Source: Ligilactobacillus ruminis DSM 20403 = NBRC 102161
Lineage (GTDB): Bacteria; Bacillota; Bacilli; Lactobacillales; Lactobacillaceae
Direction of reading: 5' to 3'
Assembly (NCBI RefSeq): GCF_900113455.1
Contig: NZ_FOPI01000007.1
Location: 23,076-87,075, forward strand
Length of the DNA: 64,000 nucleotides
Of the stretch, positions 26,932 through 37,951 are shown one piece after another. Under the pieces are notes generated by a model that ran no database searches, was not told where the DNA came from, and saw nothing but the letters and a program-made list of their open reading frames with translations. Every line of letters begins with the position of its first letter. The first letter of the stretch is position 1. Both the position numbers and the translations under genes were made by a program.

Positions 26932-27663
26932 CTAAATCGTCATTCCGCCGTCAACCGGAATTACCTGGCCCGTAATATAATCATTTTCGGCCAAGAAAAC
27001 CGCCGTTTCAGCAACTTCTTCAACCTTGCCGAAACGTTCGAGCGGAATGTCTCGCAATGTTTCTTCCTTAACCTTATCGCTTAATACACTGGTCATGTCG
27101 CTTTCAATCATTCCCGGCGCAATCGCGTTGCATCTGATGTTGCGCAAAGCACCCTCTTTTGCGCAAGTTTTGGTCAAACCGACTATGCCGGCTTTTGAAG
27201 CCGCATAATTTGCCTGACCGATATTTCCGTGCAATCCGACGACTGATGCAAGATTGATAATCGCTCCGCTCTTTTTTTTGTACATTTTCTTCAAAAAAGC
27301 ACGCGTCATCAAAAACGTTCCGCGCAAATTGACGTTGACAACGGCATCGAAATCTTCGTCTTTCATGCCGATTAAAAGCTTGTCGTTCGTAATCCCGGCA
27401 TTATTGACCAGAACATCAATCGTTTCAAATGCCTCATAGGCCTCTTTCGTCATCCTCTTGACGTCTTCTGCAACGGAAACGTCTCCAATGATCGTTTTGC
27501 AGACGACGTCGTTTGCTTCAATTTTTTTGACCAACTCGTCACTTACGCCGTGACGCCCGTTAACGATAACGTTGGCACCCTTTTTAGCAAATGCTTCCGC
27601 ACAAGCAGCACCGATGCCTCGAGAAGATCCGGTTACAAAAACCGTTTTTCCTTTAAGATCCAT
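26932..27663 (-). CDS. fabG: 3-oxoacyl-ACP reductase
   Basis: A 243-residue short-chain dehydrogenase using NADPH. The coenzyme motif is TGSSRGIGAACA (residues 11-22) and the catalytic set is Ser in NLASVVG and YAASKAG. It sits between fabD and fabF with short gaps. Confidence 0.95.
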   Translation of the reverse strand: MDLKGKTVFVTGSSRGIGAACAEAFAKKGANVIVNGRHGVSDELVKKIEANDVVCKTIIGDVSVAEDVKRMTKEAYEAFETIDVLVNNAGITNDKLLIGMKDEDFDAVVNVNLRGTFLMTRAFLKKMYKKKSGAIINLASVVGLHGNIGQANYAASKAGIVGLTKTCAKEGALRNIRCNAIAPGMIESDMTSVLSDKVKEETLRDIPLERFGKVEEVAETAVFLAENDYITGQVIPVDGGMTI

Positions 27664-27677
27664 CTTTTTCCTCCTCG

Positions 27678-28604
27678 TTAAAGCGAAAATTTCTGCATTT
27701 TTTCAAGCGTTTCAACCGAGGCGCGTCCAACGTTTCGATCAATTTGCCTGACGAATTTCGACAGCGTCTCGCCGGGTCCGATTTCAATAAAAGTTTCAAT
27801 TTCACAATCTTTGATCATTTTTTCAACGCAAGCAGCAAAATGTGTTGGCGACATGACTTGTCGCTGCAAAATTTCGGCTGCATTTTCTTTCGTGAACGGA
27901 ATCTTGTCGGTATTGCTTTCAATGACAAATTCAGGGTCCTTGAACGAAACGGCTTTTAAGACTTCGCCAAGTCTTTGAGAAGACGTCCTGAACAAAGGCG
28001 TATGAAACGCGCCGTTGACGTTTAACTCGACTACGCGCATTTTGCCTTCCTCAGACAGTTTCTCTGATGCTTTTTTTACGGCTTCATCATCGCCTCCGAT
28101 GACGACTTGTTTTGGCGAATTATAGTTGGCAATCGAAACCGGCTTTTCGTCCGTCGAAATTTCGGCACAGATTTTTTCAACAAGCTCGACGTCAGGTTTC
28201 AAAATTGCAGCCATTGAACTTTGATGACGATCGCAGTCTTCCTGCATGAACTCTGCTCTTTTCGACACGAGTTTCATGCCGGTTTCAAAATCAAGCATTG
28301 AAGAAGCAATCAAAGCCGGATATTCGCCAAGCGAAAGTCCGATTCCGCCGACGACGTTCAGATCCGGTGCTGCATTTTTCAAAGCTTTAAAAACCCCGTA
28401 AGAAAATGCGCAAAGCGCCGGCTGAACGTACTTCGTCTGCTTGAGCATTTCAGAACTTCCAAAGCACTCCGTCAGATCAAAGCCGCAAATTTCTGAAGCC
28501 TGGTCAATCGTTTCGGCAAAGACCGGAATCTTCTCATAGAAATCTTTTCCCATTCCCGGAACTTGTGCGCCTTGTCCGCTGAATAAAATTCCGACTTTTG
28601 TCAA
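27678..28604 (-). CDS. fabD: Malonyl-CoA:ACP transacylase
   Basis: A 308-residue acyltransferase loading malonyl onto ACP. It opens with GILFSGQGAQVPGMG, and the nucleophilic serine lies in GIGLSLGEYPAL (about residue 90), where many homologues have GHSLGE; the His-to-Leu change is a visible variation. The second conserved segment is NVNGAFHTPLF. It follows acpP with a short gap. Confidence 0.95.
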   Translation of the reverse strand: MTKVGILFSGQGAQVPGMGKDFYEKIPVFAETIDQASEICGFDLTECFGSSEMLKQTKYVQPALCAFSYGVFKALKNAAPDLNVVGGIGLSLGEYPALIASSMLDFETGMKLVSKRAEFMQEDCDRHQSSMAAILKPDVELVEKICAEISTDEKPVSIANYNSPKQVVIGGDDEAVKKASEKLSEEGKMRVVELNVNGAFHTPLFRTSSQRLGEVLKAVSFKDPEFVIESNTDKIPFTKENAAEILQRQVMSPTHFAACVEKMIKDCEIETFIEIGPGETLSKFVRQIDRNVGRASVETLEKMQKFSL

Positions 28605-28615
28605 AAAAACACCTC

Positions 28616-28861
28616 TTAATCCTTTGATTCCAATTGCTTTTGAACATAGTCAACGACATCACCGATCGTTTGAATGCCTTCATCGGCATCAAGCTGAATA
28701 TCGAAACTGTCTTCAAGTTCGTTCATGATTTCAAAAACATCGAGACTGTCAGCATCAAGATCATCCTTGATATTTGCCGTCAGCACGATTTCTTCTTTGT
28801 CGACGTCCAATTGTTCTGCCGCGATTTCTTGTACTTTTGCTAAAACTTCTTCTTTTGTCAT
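28616..28861 (-). CDS. acpP: Acyl carrier protein
   Basis: An 81-residue acidic helical carrier. The phosphopantetheine-bearing serine is in LDADSLDVFEIMN (about residue 39), the DSL motif. GGAGAAATT precedes ATG 28861. Confidence 0.95.
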   Translation of the reverse strand: MTKEEVLAKVQEIAAEQLDVDKEEIVLTANIKDDLDADSLDVFEIMNELEDSFDIQLDADEGIQTIGDVVDYVQKQLESKD

Positions 28862-28901
28862 GATAATTTCTCCTTAAAATAATGTGTAATTGATTTAAAA
28901 T

Positions 28902-29882
28902 TCAGTAGCGAATCACGCAGGCTCCAGCACAAAGGCCACCGCCAAATCCGCAAAGAAGCATCGTTTCACCGCGAACAAGTTCTTTTTGTTCGGAAAGTTC
29001 GCTTAAAAGCAGGGGGATGCTGGCCCCTGACGTATTCCCGTATTCCGAAATGTTTTCAGGAAATTTTTCCAACGGCTGATGCAGTTTTTTGGCAATCACT
29101 TTGATGATTCGCTCATTTGCCTGATGCAAGACGAAGCGATCGATCTGATCCAACCCGAGTCCGCTGTCTTCAACGGCAGCTTTAATCACCGTCGGAACGA
29201 TTTTGGTCGTAAAATTATAAACCGCTCTGCCGTCCATTTCAAACGGAGTTGCCGTTTTCTTGTTCGATTCGGGCGGAAATTTTGCAAGCGGCAGCGTCTT
29301 TTGACATGAAAGCTTATCGCTGTCTTCGCCGAAGCTCTTCAAACTGTAGCCAAGCAAAGCGGAATCTCCGTCAAAATCGCAATCGATCAATGCTCCGGCC
29401 GCTCCGTCACCGAACAGGACGCATGTCGTGCGATCGCTCCAGTCAAGCGATTTTGAAAGCACCTCTCCGCCAATTACCAAAGCTTTTTTGGCATGCTTTG
29501 AATCAAGCATCGATGCTGCCGTAACCAATGCATATACAAAACCTGAACAAGCAGCTGAGATATCGAAGGCAACCGCATTTTTGGCACCGATTTTGCCTTG
29601 AACGATTGCAGCCGTCGAAGGCGTTGCACTGTCAGGAGTCATCGTTGCGACGATAATCAAATCAATTTCCGAAGCCTCCGTCGACGTTTTTGAAAGCAGC
29701 TCTTCTGCCGCTTTGGCACAAAGATCGGACGTGTTGTCGAAAAGACTGACTCGTCTGGTTTTAATTCCTGTTCTTTGGCTGATCCATTCATCGGACGTTT
29801 CGATAAATTTTGCCAAATCGTCATTTGACACCCGCATTTCGGGAACACTTTTTGCCAATGCCTCAATTTTCAAACGTTTCAT
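28902..29882 (-). CDS. fabH: Beta-ketoacyl-ACP synthase III
   Basis: A 326-residue initiating condensing enzyme (acetyl-CoA plus malonyl-ACP). The triad is visible in ISAACSGFVYAL (Cys near 112), HQANERII and EYGNTSGASIP. It lies between acpP and fabT. Confidence 0.95.
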   Translation of the reverse strand: MKRLKIEALAKSVPEMRVSNDDLAKFIETSDEWISQRTGIKTRRVSLFDNTSDLCAKAAEELLSKTSTEASEIDLIIVATMTPDSATPSTAAIVQGKIGAKNAVAFDISAACSGFVYALVTAASMLDSKHAKKALVIGGEVLSKSLDWSDRTTCVLFGDGAAGALIDCDFDGDSALLGYSLKSFGEDSDKLSCQKTLPLAKFPPESNKKTATPFEMDGRAVYNFTTKIVPTVIKAAVEDSGLGLDQIDRFVLHQANERIIKVIAKKLHQPLEKFPENISEYGNTSGASIPLLLSELSEQKELVRGETMLLCGFGGGLCAGACVIRY

Positions 29883-29899
29883 TTCTTAAACACCCTGTT

Positions 29900-30340
29900 C
29901 TAAGAATTTTCATTCAGAAAGTCTTCAAGATTTCGAATCGCCTTTTCAACGATTTTCATTTCTTCGGGACTGATATCTTTCAAAAACCCCTCAACCATCT
30001 TATGGTGAAATGCATCGTGAGCACGATACATCACTCGCCCCTTTTTGGTCAGTCCGAGTCTGATCACGCGTCTGTCGTCCAATCCGCGGATTCGCTCAAC
30101 ATAACCCTTTTTAACCAATCGGTCAATCGTCGACGTCAAAGTTCCCGGGGTCAGGTGCAGCTCATTTGCAACCTCTGTCGCCGTTTTGTGATCATACATC
30201 GAAATGGCGTTGATCGCATGCATTTCCTTGATCGTCAAGTCGTTAAACCTGCTTTTGCGCAGCTCTTTTTCTTCAATCCATAAGATATCACTGTAGATTC
30301 GAATTAGGGCATCATTGATATATTGACTGCGTTCATCCAT
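29900..30340 (-). CDS. fabT: MarR-family regulator of fatty-acid synthesis
   Basis: A 146-residue winged-helix regulator. The HTH and wing are seen in KTATEVANELHLTPGTLTSTIDRLVKKGYVERIRGLDDRRVI (split by the recognition helix at about residues 60-75). Position immediately before fabH identifies it as FabT, which binds palindromes when loaded with acyl-ACP and represses the fab genes. A fitting palindrome lies 34 bases upstream. Confidence 0.93.
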   Translation of the reverse strand: MDERSQYINDALIRIYSDILWIEEKELRKSRFNDLTIKEMHAINAISMYDHKTATEVANELHLTPGTLTSTIDRLVKKGYVERIRGLDDRRVIRLGLTKKGRVMYRAHDAFHHKMVEGFLKDISPEEMKIVEKAIRNLEDFLNENS

Positions 30341-30373
30341 AATTCATACCGCCTATCTTTTTGCTTTCCAAAT

Positions 30374-30390
30374 ATTTTGACTATCAAAAT
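30374..30390 (-). promoter_or_regulatory. FabT operator upstream of fabT
   Basis: Palindrome ATTTTGA-CTA-TCAAAAT, matching the known FabT box (a TTTGA/TCAAA dyad), between fabZ2 and fabT. It suggests autoregulation of the fabT-fabI transcript. Confidence 0.8.
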
Positions 30391-30417
30391 AATAACAAAT
30401 AAAAAGCGGTCTTTCCA

Positions 30418-30864
30418 CTAAATCTTTTCATCCCTGTCATAAACAGCAAACATCAGCTCTGCAGTGCAGGCCTTCTTGCCGTCAACGAGCGCGGCAGCCT
30501 TGACGATGCCCATGTTGGACTTCTTCTTTTCCATCACGATGTGAAGCTTCAAGACATCACCAGGGCGAACTACCTTGCGGAATTTTGCCTGATGAATGGC
30601 ACCCAAATAGGCCGTCTTGTTTTCAAATTCAGGAGATTTCAAAATCAAAATCGACGCTGCCTGAGCAAGCGTTTCAATGATCAAAACTCCAGGCATGACT
30701 GGATTATTCGGAAAATGTCCACGGAAAAAGGATTCATTGATCGTTACGTTTTTTGTTGCCGTGATTTCTTCACCAGGAACGAGTTCATCGACATAATCGA
30801 TGTAACAGATCGGATAGCGATTTGGAATCATGTCCATGATCTCTTGTGCATCCATTACCTTCAC
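30418..30864 (-). CDS. fabZ2: 3-hydroxyacyl-ACP dehydratase, second copy
   Basis: A 148-residue FabZ with the motif [16 protein letters not shown] and Glu in LIIETLAQAAS. It is clearly diverged from the copy at 24790. The GTG at 30864 has a GAGGTG box at proper distance, whereas the later ATG (30855) is too far. In lactic acid bacteria a FabZ homologue at this position, upstream of fabT, may act as dehydratase/isomerase for unsaturated fatty acids (FabN/FabM role); that is inferred from position. Confidence 0.9.
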   Translation of the reverse strand: MKVMDAQEIMDMIPNRYPICYIDYVDELVPGEEITATKNVTINESFFRGHFPNNPVMPGVLIIETLAQAASILILKSPEFENKTAYLGAIHQAKFRKVVRPGDVLKLHIVMEKKKSNMGIVKAAALVDGKKACTAELMFAVYDRDEKI

Positions 30865-30890
30865 GCGTGTCACCTCACTTAATTCAAATT

Positions 30891-30907
30891 ATTTCGAATA
30901 TCAAACT
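30891..30907 (-). promoter_or_regulatory. FabT-like operator before fabZ2
   Basis: ATTTCGA-ATA-TCAAACT, an imperfect form of the FabT dyad 27 bases upstream of the fabZ2 start. Confidence 0.55.
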
Positions 30908-31173
30908 ATTCGATGAATGAATCATATTATATTTAATATTCAGTGTCAAACTAAACTAATTCTACGATTAGAGTTTCCTCAATTTTATATTTGCTCAGTT
31001 GCCTCAAAATTTCGCAAAGATGCTTTGACTATTCAAAGTATCATGATAAATACAGTATTGTTATGCATTATTAAGATTCATTTAGAAAAAGTATTGATAG
31101 TGAAAAAATTATGGATAAATAAGCTATAATTTAGACAACAGATTCTCGCTTTAGAAAAAAGAATTTTTAAGCT

Positions 31174-31190
31174 ATTTTGATATTCAAAAT
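31174..31190 (-). promoter_or_regulatory. FabT operator far upstream of fabZ2
   Basis: A perfect palindrome ATTTTGA-TAT-TCAAAAT about 310 bases before the fabZ2 start. It is the best match in the window to the FabT box. Confidence 0.7.
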
Positions 31191-31351
31191 TCTTATCTGT
31201 TTTTAATCAAAAGGGCACTATTGTATATATGTTTTAATTATGAAGTTTATGCGAAAATAGATGTTCATATGTAAACATAGCTCATGATGCAAGACCGGAT
31301 TTTTTTATCAACGGTCAAAAAATGCTTTTGCAATATACTCTCCCCATAACA

Positions 31352-31601
31352 GTAGACACCGTAATTTCACAATCCATTGTTTCAATCACGTTTTTTAGTC
31401 ATAAAAATGATTGTCCCATTTTCATGGACAAAGGGAATTTGGATAAAATATTCTGCCCCTGCACCATGAATGAAACACATTATTAATAAAAAACAGGTTG
31501 TCCAGATTAAAGAGTTAAGAAATATGCATTGTCCAAAAACACGGAACGAAAATTTTTAACTTCCAAATTATTGTGAAAAAACATTTTACGGTGTCCTTGA
31601 C
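31352..31601. repeat. Inverted-repeat-bounded remnant (MITE or decayed IS)
   Basis: Left end GTAGACACCGTAA then TTTCACAA; right end, read on the other strand, GTCAAGGACACCGTAA then eight bases and TTTCACAA. There is no reading frame inside. The shared GACACCGTAA...TTTCACAA suggests the ends of an insertion sequence or its non-autonomous derivative. Confidence 0.4.
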
Positions 31602-31629
31602 AAGGGGGACAATTCACAAAACGCATGAC

Positions 31630-31666
31630 AAAAAGACCTCGCCTTCTGACAAGACGAGGTCTTTTT
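31630..31666. terminator. Terminator after yajC
   Basis: Perfect stem AAAAAGACCTCG/CGAGGTCTTTTT just past the yajC stop. Confidence 0.85.
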
Positions 31667-31677
31667 GCAACCAAGAA

Positions 31678-32022
31678 TTACTTGGATTCTGATTCAGTTG
31701 TTTCTTCTGTTTCAGGTGCTTTTTCTTCTTCAGCAGCTGCTGTCGGTTGGCTTTCAGCCTTCTTAGTCACGCGTGCGATCGCGTTTCTTGAGAAGTCCAG
31801 ATAAACGCCGTCGCAATCAAGCGTGACAAGCGCTTTTTCCTTATCGATTTCAGAAACGACAGCGTGAAGTCCGCCGATTGTCGTGATTTCATCGCCAGGC
31901 TTAAGCTCAGACAACATTTTTTGATGTTGTTGCTGCTGCTTTTTTTGCGGCTTGATCATCATGAAATACATCAAAGCAATCAAAACGACGAACATAACGA
32001 TTGTTGAAATTGAAGATGACAA
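31678..32022 (-). CDS. yajC: Preprotein translocase subunit YajC
   Basis: A 114-residue single-span membrane protein of the Sec accessory complex. One N-terminal membrane segment (STIVMFVVLIALMYFMMI) is followed by KPQKKQQQQHQKM and the conserved LKPGDEITTIGGLHAVV. The C-terminal 35 residues are Glu/Ala/Thr-rich. I chose TTG 32022, eight bases after AAGGAG; a GTG three codons earlier overlaps the box. Last gene of the ruvAB-queA-tgt-yajC unit. Confidence 0.9.
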   Translation of the reverse strand: MSSSISTIVMFVVLIALMYFMMIKPQKKQQQQHQKMLSELKPGDEITTIGGLHAVVSEIDKEKALVTLDCDGVYLDFSRNAIARVTKKAESQPTAAAEEEKAPETEETTESESK

Positions 32023-32108
32023 ATTATTCACTCCTTAGAAAAATACTACAGTACACTGTATCAAAAATAACGAATTTTTTCCAGTCTTTTAATGGCTTTT
32101 ACCAAAAC

Positions 32109-33257
<1,149 letters not shown>

Positions 33258-33271
33258 TTAATTCCTCCGTA

Positions 33272-34312
33272 TCAATAAATAAACATCGCATCGCCAAAAC
33301 TGAAGAAACGATACTTCTCTGAAACGGCATGGCGATATGCGTTCAAAATATTTTCGCGTCCCGTAAATGATGCAACGAGCATTACCAAAGTCGACTTCGG
33401 CAAGTGGAAATTCGTAATGAATGCATCAACGACCTGCCATTTATAGCCTGGTTTGATGAAAATATCAGTCCAACCGCTGTCGGCACGAATTTCACCGTTA
33501 AATTTCGTCCCGATCGTTTCAAGCGTTCTGATTGAAGTCGTCCCCGTTGCAACGATGCGGCCGCCGTTTGCTTTGACTTCATTCAACGTTTTAGCGGCAT
33601 CCTCCGTCAAACGATAGAATTCGCTGTGCATCTTGTGATCTTCGATATTTTTTTCACTGACCGGACGGAACGTGCCAAGACCGACGTGAAGCGTGAGATA
33701 AACGAGTTTTACGCCCTTGTCTTCAATTTTTTTTAGTAATTCCTTTGTAAAATGCAGTCCGGCAGTCGGCGCAGCAGCAGAGCCGATTTCTCTTGAATAT
33801 ACCGTCTGATACATTTCAGGGTCGTCAAGCTTTTCCTTGATATAAGGAGGAAGCGGCATTTCTCCTAACTGATCGAGAATTTCCATAAAAATGCCGTCAT
33901 AATGAAATTCGATCATCCTGCCGCCATGCTCCAGTTCCTCCGTTACGGTTGCAGTCAGCTTGCCGTCGCCAAAAGAAATTTCCGTACCGACTTTTGCACG
34001 TTTGGCAGGCTTGACGAGCGTTTCCCAGTTATCTCCGTCAGTATTGTTCAGCAACAAGACTTCAACGTGTCCTCCGGTCTCAGGCTTGACTCCGTAAAGA
34101 CGGGCCGGCATGACGCGAGAATCGTTCATAACCAGGGCATCTCCCGGATTCAAACGATCGATGACGTTATAAAAATAATCATCCTGATATTTGCCCGTCT
34201 TTGAATCAAGCACGAGCAGACGCGATTGATCTCGTTCCTTTAAAGGAGTCTGCGCAATCAATTCCTGCGGCAAATCATAATCAAAGTCTTCAGTCGTTAA
34301 GTGTTTTTCTGA
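33272..34312 (-). CDS. queA: S-adenosylmethionine:tRNA ribosyltransferase-isomerase
   Basis: A 346-residue queuosine-pathway enzyme that converts preQ1-tRNA to epoxyqueuosine using the ribosyl part of SAM. Typical segments are [36 protein letters not shown] and THVGLGTF-like [11 protein letters not shown]. The start TTG 34312 has AGAAGGG upstream; no in-frame ATG fits. It overlaps the ruvB region closely and precedes tgt. Confidence 0.95.
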   Translation of the reverse strand, partial: SEKHLTTEDFDYDLPQELIAQTPLKERDQSRLLVLDSKTGKYQDDYFYNVIDRLNPGDALVMNDSRVMPARLYGVKPETGGHVEVLLLNNTDGDNWETLVKPAKRAKVGTEISFGDGKLTATVTEELEHGGRMIEFHYDGIFMEILDQLGEMPLPPYIKEKLDDPEMYQTVYSREIGSAAAPTAGLHFTKELLKKIEDKGVKLVYLTLHVGLGTFRPVSEKNIEDHKMHSEFYRLTEDAAKTLNEVKANGGRIVATGTTSIRTLETIGTKFNGEIRADSGWTDIFIKPGYKWQVVDAFITNFHLPKSTLVMLVASFTGRENILNAYRHAVSEKYRFFSFGDAMFIY

Positions 34313-34329
34313 CAAAATAGTCACCCTTC

Positions 34330-35337
34330 TCAATTATTATCAATTTTCAAGTTCAAATGCTTGTATGCGAGTGGCGTCACCATGCGACCTCTTGGAGTTC
34401 GCTTGATGAAACCGCGCTGCATCAAGTATGGTTCGATCATATCAGCGACCGTTTCCGTTTCTTCGCCGATATTGGCGGCCAAAGTCGCCAGTCCGACCGG
34501 ACCTCCGCCGTATAATTCGATCATTGTTCTCAAAAGTCTGCGATCCGTGTCATCCAGACCGCACTGGTCGACTCTAAGCAAATCCAGAGCATAGCACACG
34601 ATCTGCGTATCAATCTCATCTTTATGCGCAACTTCGGCAAAATCTCTCACGCGTTTCAAAAGCCGATTGGCGACGCGCGGAGTCCCGCGCGAACGTCTCG
34701 CTATTTCAAACGCTCCGTCAGCACTGATCTGAGCCGCAAAAACAGCTGCTGAACGCTGAACGATCCGCGTCAGCTCATCGTCTTCGTAATAATTCATGTG
34801 ACCGACGATTCCAAAACGTGCCCTTAGAGGTGCAGAAAGCATTCCGGCTCTCGTGGTTGCCCCGACTAAAGTAAACGGCGGCAACGGAAATCTGACCGGA
34901 TGAGCCGACGAATCCTGTCCGACGATAATATCGATGTAGAAGTCTTCCATCGCCGAATATAAAATTTCCTCAACGTTTTTGGGAAGACGATGAATCTCAT
35001 CGATGAACAAAACGTCACCAGGCTCCAGTTCATTCAAAAGCGCCACCAAATCGCCAGGCTTTTCAATTGCCGGACCGGTCGTCGTTTTGATGCCGACCTG
35101 CATTTCATTGGCAATGATGCAGGCGAGCGTGGTCTTGCCTAAGCCGGGAGGACCGTATAAAAGAACATGGTCAAGCGATTCTTCCCGTTGTTTCGCTGCT
35201 GCAATATAAACGGAAAGTTCGCGTTTGATTTTTTCTTGTCCGATATATGTTTTCAAAGTCTTTGGACGAAGCGTCAAGTCGGCTTGTTCGCTTGCGTCAA
35301 GATTTTCTCCCGAAACGATTCGCTTGTCTTCAGTCAC
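34330..35337 (-). CDS. ruvB: Holliday junction branch-migration ATPase RuvB
   Basis: A 335-residue AAA+ motor. Walker A is GPPGLGKTT (residues 62-70), Walker [12 protein letters not shown] (about 109-119), and the C-terminal winged-helix ends in [16 protein letters not shown]. It drives branch migration with RuvA. Confidence 0.97.
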   Translation of the reverse strand: MTEDKRIVSGENLDASEQADLTLRPKTLKTYIGQEKIKRELSVYIAAAKQREESLDHVLLYGPPGLGKTTLACIIANEMQVGIKTTTGPAIEKPGDLVALLNELEPGDVLFIDEIHRLPKNVEEILYSAMEDFYIDIIVGQDSSAHPVRFPLPPFTLVGATTRAGMLSAPLRARFGIVGHMNYYEDDELTRIVQRSAAVFAAQISADGAFEIARRSRGTPRVANRLLKRVRDFAEVAHKDEIDTQIVCYALDLLRVDQCGLDDTDRRLLRTMIELYGGGPVGLATLAANIGEETETVADMIEPYLMQRGFIKRTPRGRMVTPLAYKHLNLKIDNN

Positions 35338-35357
35338 ATGGACTCCTCCCGTTAAAA

Positions 35358-35969
35358 TTATTTGTTCATCATCAACCGCAACGCTTGTCTCAAATATTCA
35401 TCGGTTGAATCACCCTTAAAGTCCAACAGCTTCCTGCCGGTCTTTTTGACTTCCGTTTTCGTATACCCTAATGCAAGCAGCGCTTCCAGTGCCTCTTTCA
35501 AATATGGGGATGTCTGCTCTGCAACGATTTCCAAATCTTGTTGTCCCTTAAGCGGCTTGCCGCTTTCAAGTCCTCCAAGCTTGCCTTTGAGATCCAAGAT
35601 GATCTGCTTGGCAGTTTTTTTGCCGATTCCGGGAAACTTGGTCAAGTAAGCATCGTCATCGTTATTGACCGCTGAAACGAACCCGTTGTGATCCTCATTG
35701 GCTAAAATCGCAAGTGCGCTCTTCGGCCCAATGCCTGAAACGCTGATCAGTTTCAAAAAAAGCTGTTTTTCATTGAAATCAGAAAAACCATATAGCACGA
35801 TTTCATTTTCGCGGACAATCTGGTGCAAATAAATTTTTTCCTTTTTAGTTTCGTCTGATTTGAACCTGAACGGATTGGCCACATTGATCAGATAACCGAT
35901 GCCGTTGTTTTCAACAACGATATATGCGGGAAAAACTTGCGTAATCGTGCCTATCAAATATTCATACAT
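35358..35969 (-). CDS. ruvA: Holliday junction DNA-binding protein RuvA
   Basis: A 203-residue tetrameric junction binder. The N-terminal OB fold MYEYLIGTI...VENNGIGY is followed by two helix-hairpin-helix motifs ([32 protein letters not shown]) and the C-terminal RuvB-contacting domain. Twenty bases upstream of ruvB. Confidence 0.96.
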   Translation of the reverse strand: MYEYLIGTITQVFPAYIVVENNGIGYLINVANPFRFKSDETKKEKIYLHQIVRENEIVLYGFSDFNEKQLFLKLISVSGIGPKSALAILANEDHNGFVSAVNNDDDAYLTKFPGIGKKTAKQIILDLKGKLGGLESGKPLKGQQDLEIVAEQTSPYLKEALEALLALGYTKTEVKKTGRKLLDFKGDSTDEYLRQALRLMMNK

Positions 35970-36028
35970 TGCATATCCTCACTTCTAAACTTGCGCATAT
36001 AATAGTAACATATTTTTGCATTTTTTGC

Positions 36029-37948
36029 TTATAATTCGTCATTAAATCCCGTTTGATGCGGGTCCTGAATTCTCTTAAACATATGCTCCATGTCCTTTGA
36101 AGTAAAATGAACCAAAACAGGCCGTCCGTGCGGACAATTGAACGGATTTTCGCACGTTGAAAGTTTTTTGAGCAAAACTTTCGCCTGTTCTTCTTCCAAA
36201 TGATGATTGGCTTTGATCGAACGTTTGCAACTCATCATGATGGCGGTTTTTTCCCTGAATTTTGCCACTGTCAATTTGTCGTCGTTTAAAAACATGTCAA
36301 TCATCTCACGCACGATTTCTTCTTCTTCGCCTTGCTTGAACCATGTCGGATGCTGCCTTAAAATATACGTGTTTTTTCCAAAATCTTCCAATTCAATGCC
36401 GAGATTTGCAAGCTTATCAAGATTTTCCTCAATTTTTAAAGCATCGGTCGTCGGGTAGGTCAACACGATCGGCACCAGCAGACGCTGCTGATTTGAAGAA
36501 ACGTTTCCGATTTCAGTCCGGTAATACTCATACTTGCAACGCTCTTGAGCGGCATGCTGGTCAATGATATAAAGTCCGTCTTCTGATTCTGCAAAAAGAT
36601 ACGTTCCGTGCATCTGACCGATATAACGCAATTCCGGAAACCTTTTTTTGGAAGATTCCGCAGAAATTTCCTGGTCTTTTACGGACGTTTTCCTTTGCAT
36701 GTATTTTTGATCCCAAATCTTCAATTCGGCTTTTTCAAGGTCGGTGCGCTTTGAAATCACGATTGGCCTAACGTCTTTTGCAAGCACGTTTTGCTTTCCA
36801 TCAAGTTTATCATCAAGACTTTCCCCGACCAAAGCTGCCGTAACTTCAGCCGAAACCGGACCTTTATACTTCGGAGATTTCTCCAACAGGTCTGTCTGCT
36901 CGCCTGAAAATCCGGTTCGCTTAGAATGATTGAGATTTTTAACGGCATTCGGAATCAGATTTTCCTGTGACAAACGTGCAAAAATTCCTTCAGAAATCAA
37001 TTTTTCAAGCTGAGGTTCCTTGCTGATTCTGACTTCCTGCTTCGTCGGATGGACGTTGACGTCACAAAGAAGCGGATCAAGCCTGATATTGATGACAGCA
37101 TAAGGAAAGCGCCCGACCATCAGCTTTGATCCGTAGCCGTTCAAAACTGCCTTTGTCAGCTTGAAATTTCTGATATAGCGTCCGTTGATCATCAGACTGA
37201 TGCCGTTTCTGTTCGACCGCGTCAATTCCGGATATGACACCATTCCGTCTACTTCAAAATCCAGGTCTTTGGCATTAAAATAAATCATCTTTGCTGCTGA
37301 CTTCACCCCGTAAATTGCGCTGAAAGTCTGCTTTTGATTTCCGTTCCCGGCTGTTTTGAGCAGAGTCTTGCCATTATTTTTCAAAACAAATGCCACGTCC
37401 GAATGGCTCAAAGCCAGGCGATTCACAATATCCGAAACGTGCGAAAGCTCCGTCGCAAGCGAGCTAAGGTATTTCAAACGAGCCGGCGTGTTGAAAAACA
37501 GATTGCTGACGGTTATCTGCGTTCCGTTTCTGAGCTGACTTGCATCGTTTGAAACGATTTTTCCGCCCTTGATATGAATCGTCGTTCCAGTTTCATCGCC
37601 TGCATGAGCGGTCATCAAAACAACGTCCGAAACGGATGCGATTGAAGGCAGGGCCTCGCCGCGAAAACCTAACGTGGCCACCCTGAAAAGATCTTCTCGA
37701 CTGGTGATTTTGCTCGTGGCATGCCGTTTAAACGCCGTTTCGACATCGTCTGCCTCGATTCCTTCACCGTCATCAGTCACTCTGATCATTTCAAGGCCTG
37801 CCTCTTTTGTTTCAATCGTAATCTGTGCCGCTTTGGCATCAAGGGCATTTTCAACCAGTTCTTTTACAACCGAAGCCGGTCTTTCAACGACCTCGCCTGC
37901 GGCAATTTGATCTGCCAAAACGGCAGACAGTTCGTGAATCTCTGCCAT
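36029..37948 (-). CDS. mutL: DNA mismatch repair protein MutL
   Basis: A 639-residue GHKL ATPase. The ATP site shows ELVENALDAKA (about 30-40), DDGEGIEADDVE and FRGEALPSI. The C-terminal domain holds DQHAAQERCKYEY, which corresponds to the DQHAxxER endonuclease motif of MutL proteins from bacteria lacking MutH, and CPHGRPVLV. It starts three bases after mutS. Confidence 0.96.
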   Translation of the reverse strand: MAEIHELSAVLADQIAAGEVVERPASVVKELVENALDAKAAQITIETKEAGLEMIRVTDDGEGIEADDVETAFKRHATSKITSREDLFRVATLGFRGEALPSIASVSDVVLMTAHAGDETGTTIHIKGGKIVSNDASQLRNGTQITVSNLFFNTPARLKYLSSLATELSHVSDIVNRLALSHSDVAFVLKNNGKTLLKTAGNGNQKQTFSAIYGVKSAAKMIYFNAKDLDFEVDGMVSYPELTRSNRNGISLMINGRYIRNFKLTKAVLNGYGSKLMVGRFPYAVINIRLDPLLCDVNVHPTKQEVRISKEPQLEKLISEGIFARLSQENLIPNAVKNLNHSKRTGFSGEQTDLLEKSPKYKGPVSAEVTAALVGESLDDKLDGKQNVLAKDVRPIVISKRTDLEKAELKIWDQKYMQRKTSVKDQEISAESSKKRFPELRYIGQMHGTYLFAESEDGLYIIDQHAAQERCKYEYYRTEIGNVSSNQQRLLVPIVLTYPTTDALKIEENLDKLANLGIELEDFGKNTYILRQHPTWFKQGEEEEIVREMIDMFLNDDKLTVAKFREKTAIMMSCKRSIKANHHLEEEQAKVLLKKLSTCENPFNCPHGRPVLVHFTSKDMEHMFKRIQDPHQTGFNDEL

Positions 37949-37951
37949 TCA

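Larger units (their letters stand above)
30865..31630. other. 760-bp AT-rich region without a gene, with two FabT-like sites and an IS-like remnant
   Basis: No convincing gene on either strand. FabT-like dyads lie at 30891 and 31174, and a 250-bp segment bounded by inverted repeats lies at 31352-31601. The rest is AT-rich leader sequence of the fabZ2 transcript. Confidence 0.6.

Noticed and set aside
30917..31129. 70-residue plus-strand frame in the fabZ2 leader
   Set aside because: AT-rich, no ribosome-binding site, no recognisable pattern, and antisense to the likely leader.
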